Shown piece by piece: positions 54,085-62,433 of a stretch of DNA of 64,000 bases (its first letter is position 1; the number at the start of each line of letters is the position of its first letter). The notes under the pieces are model-generated. The model made no database searches. It saw nothing but the letters and a program-made list of their open reading frames with translations, and was not told the origin of the DNA. Made by a program: the position numbers and the translations under genes. Source of the DNA: Gammaproteobacteria bacterium (lineage in GTDB: Bacteria; Pseudomonadota; Gammaproteobacteria; Xanthomonadales; Marinicellaceae); NCBI GenBank assembly GCA_041395445.1, contig JAWLAO010000007.1:117860-181859 (forward strand), in the 5' to 3' direction.

Positions 54085-55045
54085 GTTTGAGTGGATTTGG
54101 GTTTTAACGCTAGCAGTTTTGCCATTGTTTGTATGGCTATTGCCAAAAGTCAGACAAAGTTCGGTCATGGCGGTACGAGTGCCTTTTTTTAGCGGATTCT
54201 GGAAATCGCTTTCCGGTGTTTCTGCTCAAAACAAATGGTGGTTGAAAGTATTGGCAATTCTTTCTTGGTTACTTTTTATCGTGGCGGCTGCCAAACCGGT
54301 TTGGATTGGTGATGCGGTTTCTTTGCCGGTTGAAGGCAGAGATTTAATGATGGCTGTCGATGTTTCCGGTTCCATGCAAGAAACAGACATGAAAATTAAT
54401 GGCAATGAAGTGGATCGTTTAACCATGGTAAAACACGTTGCCGGAGATTTCATTGAAAGAAGAAAAGGCGACCGGATTGGTTTGATTTTATTTGGTCAAC
54501 AAGCCTATCTGCAAACGCCTTTGAGTTTTGATTTAAAAACTGTTAACACATTACTTTCCGAATCCATGATTGGAATCGCCGGGAAAGCGACTGCAATTGG
54601 TGATGCCATTGGTTTGGCAGTCAAAAGAGTACGTGCAACAACGGATAATAACCGAATTCTGATATTACTCACCGACGGACAAAACACCGCTGGAGAGATT
54701 CACCCTTTGAAAGCGGCTGAACTGGCTGCTCAGGAGGGTTTGAAAATTTATACAATCGGAATTGGTGCGGATGAAGTTTATCGTCAGACTATTTTCGGTA
54801 ATCGGCGTATAAATCCGTCTTTGGACTTGGATGAAGCGACTTTGAGAAAAATTGCCAACCAAACCGGCGGGCAGTATTTCCGAGCCAGAAACACCAAAGA
54901 GCTGGATAAAATTTACGCCATGCTTGATGAATTGGAGCCGCTGGCAAAAGAAGAACAGTTTTATCGCCCGACGGAACAGTTGTTTTTCTGGCCTTTGGGC
55001 TTTTCGATGTTGATTCTGTTAACAGTTTTAAGGTTGAAGGTGTAG
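54077..55045 (+). CDS. VWA domain membrane protein (BatA-like)
   Basis: The 322-residue protein has membrane helices near the N-terminus (about 8-20 and 58-75) and a VWA domain with a MIDAS motif DVSGSMQETD, and a final C-terminal helix. It is anchored in the inner membrane with the VWA domain in the periplasm or cytosol. Bat proteins support oxidative or envelope stress resistance in some species. Only two bases separate it from the next gene. Confidence 0.9.
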   Translation: MFEFEWIWVLTLAVLPLFVWLLPKVRQSSVMAVRVPFFSGFWKSLSGVSAQNKWWLKVLAILSWLLFIVAAAKPVWIGDAVSLPVEGRDLMMAVDVSGSMQETDMKINGNEVDRLTMVKHVAGDFIERRKGDRIGLILFGQQAYLQTPLSFDLKTVNTLLSESMIGIAGKATAIGDAIGLAVKRVRATTDNNRILILLTDGQNTAGEIHPLKAAELAAQEGLKIYTIGIGADEVYRQTIFGNRRINPSLDLDEATLRKIANQTGGQYFRARNTKELDKIYAMLDELEPLAKEEQFYRPTEQLFFWPLGFSMLILLTVLRLKV

Positions 55046-55047
55046 CA

Positions 55048-56892
55048 ATGGAAATGATAAGCAGTTTTTTTTCCAATTTGCACTTTATCAGACCCCAGGT
55101 GCTTTATTCTTTGCCGATAGTTTTGGCAATTATCTGGTTTTTACAGAGAAAACAAAAAGGTGGCGATAGCTGGGAAAAAGTTTGTGATGAGCATTTGCTA
55201 GCAGAGATTAAATCAAAGTCTTCTGAAAAAGGTAGTGGTTGGATGAAATTGTTATGGTTGATTTCAATTCTTGCAATTTTGGCAATATCTGGTCCTTCGT
55301 TTCGTAAAATTCCAACACCGGTGATGAAAAATCAATCGGCATTGGTAGTTGCATTGGATGTTTCCAAGAGCATGCTGTCGGATGACATTAAACCCAATCG
55401 TTTGGAACGTGCCAAGTATAAACTGAATGATATTCTGGAAAAAAGAAAAGATGGACAAACCGCCTTGCTGGTTTATGCGGGTGACGCATTTATTGTCACA
55501 CCATTAACTGATGATACAGAAACAATCTCGTTATTAGTCAAAGCCATTTCGCCAGAAATTATGCCGGTTCAAGGTTCCAGAGCCGATATTGCATTACTTA
55601 AAGCGAAAGACTTATTGAAACAAGCCGGATATTCGCGAGGTGAAATCATCTTGATGACCGACGGAGTCAATCTGGATTCCGCGATGAATGTTGCAGAAGA
55701 TTTAGCTGATGAAAAAATTAGCACTTCAGTTTTAGCCATCGGAACAGAAGCCGGAGCTCCGATTCCGACGCAACAAGGGTTTGTTAAGGACAGAAGCGGA
55801 AACATTGTTGTTCCCAAGTTGAATATTAGCGAATTAAGGCAATTGTCATCAGCTGGTAACGGAAGATTTTCTCAACTGACGGGTGATTCTGCGGATATTG
55901 ATTTTTTAGTTCCGACTGATGCCGAAAAGAATGAAGATGAAGCGACAGATAACAGCGAGTTGGATTCTGAAAAATACATTGATGAAGGTCCTTGGTTGGT
56001 ATTAGCCATACTTCCGCTTTTCGCATTATTATTCAGAAAAGGCTTGTTGCTGAGTTTGTTTTTGGTCGTAGGACTGCAAACTCCGCAGGTTTCTCAAGCC
56101 TTTGAATGGAAAGATTTATGGTTGAATTCAGATCAGCAAGCTGCTGAATACATCAACAACGAAAATCCGCAAAAAGCCTTTGAGAAAGCCAAATCTAATT
56201 CCTGGAAAGCTACAGCTGCATACAAAAAAGGAGATTTTCAAAGTGCAGGAAACTTGTTTAACGATGGAAGTGCCGATGGTTTGTACAACCAAGGAAATGC
56301 TTTTGCTCAAAGTGGTAAATTACAGGAGGCTTTGGATGCTTATAATCAGTCTCTGGAACTCAGACCCGATGATGAAGATACACTTTACAATAAAAAACAG
56401 GTCGAAGAAGCTCTGAAACAACAACAGCAGGAACAACAGCAAAATCAGGATAATCAGAAACAGGACTCCGAAGATCAACAACAAAATCAGGAAGACCAAC
56501 AGCAAGAGCAAGAAAATAAGGATCAGGAAAACCAAGATCAGGAAAACAGTGAGCAACAGCAACAGGAAGGGCAACAGAACCAAGATTCTCAGGATAATCC
56601 TGAACAACAGGAGCAGAAGTCTGAACAAGAAGAAATGACGGAAGAGGAAAAACGTCAGCAAGAACAAGAACAAAAAGAACTGGAACAAGCAGATAAGGAA
56701 CAGCAAGAACAACAAAAAGAGCAACAAGCTCAAGTGTCACCGGAAGAGCTTCAGGAAAAAGCTGAAAATAAAGAGGCCATTGAACAATGGCTGAGAAGAA
56801 TTCCCGATGACCCGGGCGGTTTATTGCGAAGAAAATTCTACTACCAGTATAACCAACAGAAAAATAAACCAGATGAACAACAGGATTGGTAA
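55048..56892 (+). CDS. VWA-TPR fusion membrane protein (BatB/BatC-like)
   Basis: The 614-residue protein has two N-terminal helices, a VWA domain with DVSKSMLSDD as MIDAS, then further membrane helices (about 315-350). A TPR pair follows (DGLYNQGNAFAQSGKLQEAL with ALDAYNQSLELRPDD). Residues about 450-570 are almost entirely Gln, Glu, Asn and Asp, and the tail is RRIPDDPGGLLRRKF. It combines BatB and BatC in one chain. The low-complexity stretch is likely disordered and could tether partners. Confidence 0.9.
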   Translation: MEMISSFFSNLHFIRPQVLYSLPIVLAIIWFLQRKQKGGDSWEKVCDEHLLAEIKSKSSEKGSGWMKLLWLISILAILAISGPSFRKIPTPVMKNQSALVVALDVSKSMLSDDIKPNRLERAKYKLNDILEKRKDGQTALLVYAGDAFIVTPLTDDTETISLLVKAISPEIMPVQGSRADIALLKAKDLLKQAGYSRGEIILMTDGVNLDSAMNVAEDLADEKISTSVLAIGTEAGAPIPTQQGFVKDRSGNIVVPKLNISELRQLSSAGNGRFSQLTGDSADIDFLVPTDAEKNEDEATDNSELDSEKYIDEGPWLVLAILPLFALLFRKGLLLSLFLVVGLQTPQVSQAFEWKDLWLNSDQQAAEYINNENPQKAFEKAKSNSWKATAAYKKGDFQSAGNLFNDGSADGLYNQGNAFAQSGKLQEALDAYNQSLELRPDDEDTLYNKKQVEEALKQQQQEQQQNQDNQKQDSEDQQQNQEDQQQEQENKDQENQDQENSEQQQQEGQQNQDSQDNPEQQEQKSEQEEMTEEEKRQQEQEQKELEQADKEQQEQQKEQQAQVSPEELQEKAENKEAIEQWLRRIPDDPGGLLRRKFYYQYNQQKNKPDEQQDW

Positions 56893-56895
56893 ATT

Positions 56896-58584
56896 ATGAA
56901 AAACTTACTACTAATTGGTTTACTTTTAATCAGTTTTAATAGCTTTGCTGAAGTGACTGCCAGTGTTGATCGCAACCGAATTATTATTGGTGAAACTCTG
57001 ACATTGACAATTTCAGTTGATGAAAATAGCAATGAAGAGCCGGATTTAACAGAGTTAGAAGATGTTTTTACCGTTTTGGGAACCAGCAAGTCTTCATCAA
57101 CACAAATTATCAATAACAGTTATTCAACACAAACCAGTTGGCAAATTTCATTGATGCCAAATGGTGTGGGTGAAAATACCATTCCGCCAATTAAAGTAGG
57201 TAGTCAGCAAACCAAACCCATTCAAATTTCGGTGACAAAATCAGACCCGAATGCTAAAGCAAACGGAGATGTTTTTATTGAGGCAGAGACAGATAAAACC
57301 GAAGCCTTTGTTAAAGAACAAATTATTTTAACAGTGAGACTTTTCTATGGAATTGCATTGAGTGAAGGAAGTCTGTCTGATCCGATTGCTAGTGATACCA
57401 TAATTACACAGCTTGATAAAGGAGCTAATTATCGAACAGTCAGAGACGGACGAGCTTATGAAGTGGTTGAACGACGATATGCAATGTTTGCTGAAAAAAG
57501 CGGAAAACTGGAACTGAATCCAATCATTTTTAATGGCCGTGATAATTCATCCCGAAGAAGTTTTAGCATGTTTGCGACAGGAAAACCGGTTCGAGCAGTT
57601 TCCAAACCTGTAGAAATTGAAATTAAACCGATACCACAAACTTCTATTGGCAAGGATTGGCTACCGGCATCCAATGTTCAGATTTCACAGGAATGGTCCT
57701 CGCAACCTTACAAAGTGGGTGAGCCAATCACACGAACAATTACTCTTTATGTTGAAGGTCTGAACGAGACACAAATCCCTGAAATTGACCTTGGCGAAAT
57801 TGACGGAATCAGGGTTTATCCCGAACAACCATTATCTCAAACCGAAAAAGAAACAGAAAACCTGAAAAGTTGGAAACAAGTCAAGCTGGCAATGATCCCA
57901 ACACAATCCGGGAAAATCCGAATTCCTGAATTTCAATTGGAATGGTTCAATACTAATACAGGGCAAGTTGAGTTTGCAAAATTACCACCTGTTACGTTAG
58001 ATGTTGAAGCCGGTGATTTTGCTTTGGAAAAACCACCTATTGGAAATTTGTTTGAAACCAAGCCAACTGAAAGTGTTTCAAGTGCTTCTGAAAAAGGAGT
58101 CTCCAGAGATGAAACTCCATTAACTGAAGTGAAAGTGGTAGAAAAAGAATCATGGTTTTGGAAACTCATTGCTTTAATTTCAGTATTGCTCTGGTTGGTT
58201 ACTTTGGCAATTTTACTTTCCTCGAGAAAGAAAAAAAGAGTATCTGATTCATCTGATAAAGCTAAAAAAAGTATAAGTAAACAAGATATTATCAACTCAA
58301 TCAATAATAAAGATTTATCGGGATTACAAGAATCCTTGATTCACTGGTGGAATCAGCAATACCCCGAAAATCAAGTGAATAATTTATCGGCAATAACTCC
58401 ACTTGTTACTGATGAAATGCAAAGTTTAATCGAAAATCTGGAATTGCAACTTTATTCTTCATCAACACAATTAACAGAGTTTGATACTGGTTCCTGGTTA
58501 AAACAAGTTAAGGGAAAAGGTTTGACTATTCATAATTTCAATCAAATCAATCCTAAGAACGAACTTCCTGAACTTTATAGTTAG
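56896..58584 (+). CDS. BatD-like protein
   Basis: The 562-residue protein has a signal peptide (about residues 1-18, ending SFA). Repeated beta-sandwich segments follow (TASVDRNRIIIGETLTLTIS; QEWSSQPYKVGEPITRTITL), then a membrane helix at about 420-440 (ALISVLLWLVTLAILL) and a cytosolic C-terminal domain. It matches BatD, the large periplasmic partner of BatA and BatB. Last gene of the operon. Confidence 0.9.
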   Translation: MKNLLLIGLLLISFNSFAEVTASVDRNRIIIGETLTLTISVDENSNEEPDLTELEDVFTVLGTSKSSSTQIINNSYSTQTSWQISLMPNGVGENTIPPIKVGSQQTKPIQISVTKSDPNAKANGDVFIEAETDKTEAFVKEQIILTVRLFYGIALSEGSLSDPIASDTIITQLDKGANYRTVRDGRAYEVVERRYAMFAEKSGKLELNPIIFNGRDNSSRRSFSMFATGKPVRAVSKPVEIEIKPIPQTSIGKDWLPASNVQISQEWSSQPYKVGEPITRTITLYVEGLNETQIPEIDLGEIDGIRVYPEQPLSQTEKETENLKSWKQVKLAMIPTQSGKIRIPEFQLEWFNTNTGQVEFAKLPPVTLDVEAGDFALEKPPIGNLFETKPTESVSSASEKGVSRDETPLTEVKVVEKESWFWKLIALISVLLWLVTLAILLSSRKKKRVSDSSDKAKKSISKQDIINSINNKDLSGLQESLIHWWNQQYPENQVNNLSAITPLVTDEMQSLIENLELQLYSSSTQLTEFDTGSWLKQVKGKGLTIHNFNQINPKNELPELYS

Positions 58585-58591
58585 GCATAAA

Positions 58592-58619
58592 AAAACCTGA
58601 ACCGGAAAGTTCAGGTTTT
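58592..58619. terminator. Intrinsic terminator after the bat operon
   Basis: AAAACCTGAAC and GTTCAGGTTTT form an 11-base stem around CGGAAA. It is eight bases after the BatD stop and also ends the minus-strand peptide gene. Confidence 0.85.
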
Positions 58620-58639
58620 CCCTCAATGAAATGTTTTTG

Positions 58640-58810
58640 TTAGAGCCCTTTGAGTAGATTTCCTGCTGCCAATACCACAAAAGCAGCTGTCATTACCCAA
58701 TAAGCATTTGCTGAAACAACCGGAATCGCAACAAAAGCTGATACAACTGATAACACAGCTAAAATTACTGCAATCATAAATACCAAAGCGGTAGGTGCGT
58801 TTGTTTTCAT
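58640..58810 (-). CDS. Small membrane protein, 56 residues
   Basis: The short frame encodes two hydrophobic helices (TALVFMIAVILAVLSVVSAF and AYWVMTAAFVVLAAGNLL) and a GL end. A strong Shine-Dalgarno (GGGGAG, six bases before ATG) and a following terminator make it a credible gene. No domain is recognised. The 161-base gap upstream is otherwise empty. Confidence 0.75.
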   Translation of the reverse strand: MKTNAPTALVFMIAVILAVLSVVSAFVAIPVVSANAYWVMTAAFVVLAAGNLLKGL

Positions 58811-58971
58811 AATAATCTCCCCTTATTTAAGATTTGAAATAGTGGAAAAACCCACTGCATATTATCATGCCATATTTCACTAAAGAATAAAACATTAATT
58901 CTTTTCATGATATGAAATGTAACAATAGTTTATCTTATGGAAAGGTTGTAGTGAATGTAATGTCAGTGCAA

Positions 58972-60351
58972 TTAGCACTCAATGATATTCACTGCCAAAC
59001 CACCTCGAGAAGTTTCCTTATACTTCGATTGCATGTCGTGCCCGGTGATTTTCATGGTTTTAATCACTTTATCCAATGAGACCCAATGACTTCCATCGCC
59101 ACGACAAGCCATTCGATAGGCATTGATAGCTTTGACCGCTCCCATGGCATTTCTTTCAATACAGGGAATTTGCACCAATCCGCCAATCGGATCACAGGTC
59201 AACCCTAAATTGTGTTCCATAGCAATTTCAGCCGCATTCTCAATATGTTCGGGAGATTCGTTACAAGCCGCAGCTAAACCGGCAGCAGCCATTGAGCAGG
59301 CGACACCAACTTCACCCTGGCATCCAACCTCAGCGCCTGAAATAGAAGCATTTTCTTTGTATAGCATACCGATAGCACCGGCTGTTAAAAGAAAATTACG
59401 GACTCCTTGAATATTTGCTTGAGGACAAAAGTGATAGTAATAATGCAAAACCGCAGGAATAATCCCGGCAGCACCATTTGTTGGTGCGGTCACAACACGT
59501 CCACCGGCAGCGTTTTCTTCACTCACAGCAAGAGCATAGACATTCACCCAATCTAAAATTGTAAGAGGGTCGCGTAAAGCGGCTTGTGGCATATTTCTTA
59601 AGGAGTCATAAAGTTCCGGAGCACGGCGTTTGACTTTTAAACCTCCGGGTAATACGCCTTTGGTGTTTAAACCTCTTTCCACACACTGTTTGAAAACCTG
59701 CCATAAAAAATCCAGTTGTTTGTTGATTTCAGATTTCTTTTGCCAGAATTTTTCATTCTCATACATGATTTCTGCAATTGATTTTTTGTTAGATTTGCAG
59801 ATTTCCAGAAGCTGATCGCCGGATTTAAAAGAAAAGGGTAAGACGGTGCTGTCTTCGACAATGGTTTTTTTTGCCAGTTTTTTGTGTGAAAGAATAAATC
59901 CTCCACCGACTGAATAAAAGTCCTTACTGAGTATTATTTCACCATCTTTTTTGCACGCAATAAATCGCATCCCATTTGAGTGTAGTGGCAGTAATTTTCT
60001 TTTATGAAATTTAAGATGCTTCTTGTAATCAAATGAAACGTATTGCTTTGGACTAATCTCAATGGCTTTGTTTTTTTCAACCTTTAGCAATAAATCGTCA
60101 ATGATGTCAGGATCTATTTTATCGGGCTCATAACCGCTTAATCCCAATATAATGGCTTTGTCGGTTCCGTGTCCGCGCCCTGTATGCCCGAGAGAACCAA
60201 ATAGTTCGGTTTGAATAGTGTCAATTTCATCAAGCAGATTTCTATGCTCCAGCTGACGGCAAAATAAGAATGCCGCGCGCATAGGTCCAACCGTATGCGA
60301 ACTTGAAGGACCAATTCCGACTTTAAATAAATCAAATACACTGACAGCCAT
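58972..60351 (-). CDS. sdaA: L-serine ammonia-lyase, iron-sulfur type
   Basis: The 459-residue enzyme has the SdaA pattern: GIGPSSSHTVGPM near the N-terminus, then GGGFILSH and the C-terminal catalytic domain with TNGAAGIIPAVLHYY, GAEVGCQGEVGVACSMAA and NLGLTCDPIGGLVQIPC, supplying the cysteines of the [4Fe-4S] centre. It deaminates serine to pyruvate. Length is usual. It lies alone on the minus strand before the rpoD terminator. Confidence 0.95.
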   Translation of the reverse strand: MAVSVFDLFKVGIGPSSSHTVGPMRAAFLFCRQLEHRNLLDEIDTIQTELFGSLGHTGRGHGTDKAIILGLSGYEPDKIDPDIIDDLLLKVEKNKAIEISPKQYVSFDYKKHLKFHKRKLLPLHSNGMRFIACKKDGEIILSKDFYSVGGGFILSHKKLAKKTIVEDSTVLPFSFKSGDQLLEICKSNKKSIAEIMYENEKFWQKKSEINKQLDFLWQVFKQCVERGLNTKGVLPGGLKVKRRAPELYDSLRNMPQAALRDPLTILDWVNVYALAVSEENAAGGRVVTAPTNGAAGIIPAVLHYYYHFCPQANIQGVRNFLLTAGAIGMLYKENASISGAEVGCQGEVGVACSMAAAGLAAACNESPEHIENAAEIAMEHNLGLTCDPIGGLVQIPCIERNAMGAVKAINAYRMACRGDGSHWVSLDKVIKTMKITGHDMQSKYKETSRGGLAVNIIEC

Positions 60352-60434
60352 TGAATGAAATTTTGTTAAACCTGAGGAATTGTAAAATTTTTATGGTTAA
60401 GAGTATATGATTTGATGATTTTTTCTGAAATAAA

Positions 60435-60462
60435 AAAACTCCTGTCGGATAACAGGAGTTTT
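60435..60462 (-). terminator. Intrinsic terminator of the dnaG-rpoD operon
   Basis: AAAACTCCTGT and ACAGGAGTTTT pair over 11 bases around CGGATA. On the minus strand the stem is followed by a run of T, 26 bases after the rpoD stop. Confidence 0.85.
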
Positions 60463-60488
60463 GTAAGAGCAAATTAAGTTTATGAGCT

Positions 60489-62432
60489 TTACAAACTCAT
60501 AAATCCGCGTAGAAGTTCAGAACGACTTGGATGTCTGAGTTTACGCAGAGCTTTTGCCTCAATCTGTCTGATACGCTCACGAGTGACGTCAAACTGTTTT
60601 CCAACTTCTTCCAATGTGTGATCCGTATTCATGTCAATACCAAAACGCATTCTTAATACTTTGGCTTCTCTAGGAGTTAACCCCTCAAGCAAAGCAGAAA
60701 CTGTATTTGTCAAACCATTGACGGTCGCTGAATCCAGAGGTGAAAGAATGTTTGAGTCTTCGATAAAATCTCCCAAGTAACTATCTTCATCGTCACCTAT
60801 TGGAGTTTCCATGGAAATAGGCTCTTTAGCGATTTTTATCACTTTACGAACTTTATCCACTGGCATTTCCAGAATTTTAGCCAGTTCTTCTGCTGTTGCT
60901 TCACGACCATTCTCTTGTAGCAATTGTCTGGAAACCCGATTGAGTTTGTTAATGGTCTCTATCATGTGTACCGGAATACGAATTGTTCTTGCTTGATCGG
61001 CAATGGAACGAGTGATAGCTTGACGAATCCACCATGTAGCATAGGTAGAGAATTTATAACCACGACGATATTCGAATTTCTCAACCGCCTTCATCAAGCC
61101 AATATTTCCTTCCTGAATCAAGTCAAGGAACTGTAAACCACGATTGGTGTATTTTTTCGCAATCGAAATAACCAATCTTAAGTTCGCTTCAATCATTTCT
61201 TTTTTCGCACGGCGAGACTTGGCTTCGTTAACCGTGATGTTACGATTGATTTCTTTAATTTCCGGAATGGTTAATTTATAACGCTTCTCCAGATATTGCA
61301 TTTTTTGTTGCAGTTTGACGATTTCATCTTTGTAAATTGCCAGCAAGGTTGAATAGTTTTCGCCTTTTTCGATCACACCGTCTATCCAACTGGTATCGGT
61401 TTCTTTCCCGATAAAAGAGCGAATGAATTTACCACGAGGCATATTACATTGTTCGGTACAAATATTCATGATACGTCTTTCGATGTAACGAATATTTTCT
61501 TGAGCAATTTTTACCTGCATGTTGAATTTATCATACAAGCGAGGAGAAAATTTGAATTCAACTAATACATCTGAAATTTGGTTTAAATAGTCTTTTTGAT
61601 CATCTTGATCAAGACCTTTTTTATCAACAGATTTTACAAATTTGCTATAAATCTCACGAACTTTATCTAACCGAAGCTTAACTTCAACAGGATCGAGTCC
61701 GGAGTCCTCAAATGAAGCTGTGCTTTCATCCTCATCTTCATCATCACCATCATCATCGGTATCACTATCATTATCTTCATCGTAATCCGTATCATCATCA
61801 GAGCTACTATTTCCCTCTTCCTCGTCTTCCTCTTCTTCTTCATCAACATCTGTTGGCTTTTTAACTTTAGGAATGACAGCTTCTTCATGAGGGTTGTAAA
61901 TGTCGGTGATAACATCGTTAATTTTGAAGCCTTCTTCTTCCATTTCTTCCAATTCCTCGATCAAAGCTTCAGTCGTTTTCGGGAATTTGGCAATCGCTTC
62001 GACGATAAAATGCGAACTACGTTCAATCCGTTTGGCAATTGCAATTTCTTCTTTACGGGATAAAAGTTCAACGGAGCCCATTTCACGCATGTACATACGA
62101 ACAGGATCGGTTGTACGACCAATATTGGCATCAACTGCGGATAATACAGCCATTGCTTCTTCAGTAGCAGTATCATCATCTTCTTTTGCAGCATCGTCAT
62201 TCAGAAGGATTTCATCTTCATCCGGAGCTTCATCAAAAACCTGAATCCCCATGTCGTTAATCATCTGAATAACGTCTTCAACCATTTCTGTTTCAACGAT
62301 ATCATCAGGAAGGTGATCGTTGATTTCGGCATAAGTCAGATAGCCTTGTTCCTTGCCTTTCAGTATCAAATATTTCATTTGAGACTGCGGGTTCATTGTT
62401 GGTTCTTGTTTTGTTTCTTGCTGTTGATCCAT
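60489..62432 (-). CDS. rpoD: RNA polymerase primary sigma factor (sigma-70)
   Basis: The 647-residue sigma factor has region 1.1 (YLILKGKEQGYLTYAEINDH) and region 1.2 (DPVRMYMREMGSVELLSR). A highly acidic non-conserved insert lies around residues 200-245. Region 2 carries NLRLVISIAKKYTNRGLQFL and YATWWIRQAITRSIADQART. Region 4 carries the recognition helix VTRERIRQIEAKALRKLRHP. It directs transcription of housekeeping genes. A second ATG at codon 13 is possible. It lies one base after the dnaG stop. Confidence 0.97.
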   Translation of the reverse strand: MDQQQETKQEPTMNPQSQMKYLILKGKEQGYLTYAEINDHLPDDIVETEMVEDVIQMINDMGIQVFDEAPDEDEILLNDDAAKEDDDTATEEAMAVLSAVDANIGRTTDPVRMYMREMGSVELLSRKEEIAIAKRIERSSHFIVEAIAKFPKTTEALIEELEEMEEEGFKINDVITDIYNPHEEAVIPKVKKPTDVDEEEEEDEEEGNSSSDDDTDYDEDNDSDTDDDGDDEDEDESTASFEDSGLDPVEVKLRLDKVREIYSKFVKSVDKKGLDQDDQKDYLNQISDVLVEFKFSPRLYDKFNMQVKIAQENIRYIERRIMNICTEQCNMPRGKFIRSFIGKETDTSWIDGVIEKGENYSTLLAIYKDEIVKLQQKMQYLEKRYKLTIPEIKEINRNITVNEAKSRRAKKEMIEANLRLVISIAKKYTNRGLQFLDLIQEGNIGLMKAVEKFEYRRGYKFSTYATWWIRQAITRSIADQARTIRIPVHMIETINKLNRVSRQLLQENGREATAEELAKILEMPVDKVRKVIKIAKEPISMETPIGDDEDSYLGDFIEDSNILSPLDSATVNGLTNTVSALLEGLTPREAKVLRMRFGIDMNTDHTLEEVGKQFDVTRERIRQIEAKALRKLRHPSRSELLRGFMSL

Positions 62433-62433
62433 A

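Noticed and set aside
56320..56740. Two long minus-strand frames rich in leucine or proline and valine
   Set aside because: They are shadows of the repetitive Gln/Glu codons of the BatB/C-like gene.
61710..61860. Acidic low-complexity stretch in RpoD as a novel insertion
   Set aside because: Primary sigma factors of gammaproteobacteria commonly carry an acidic non-conserved region at this place.
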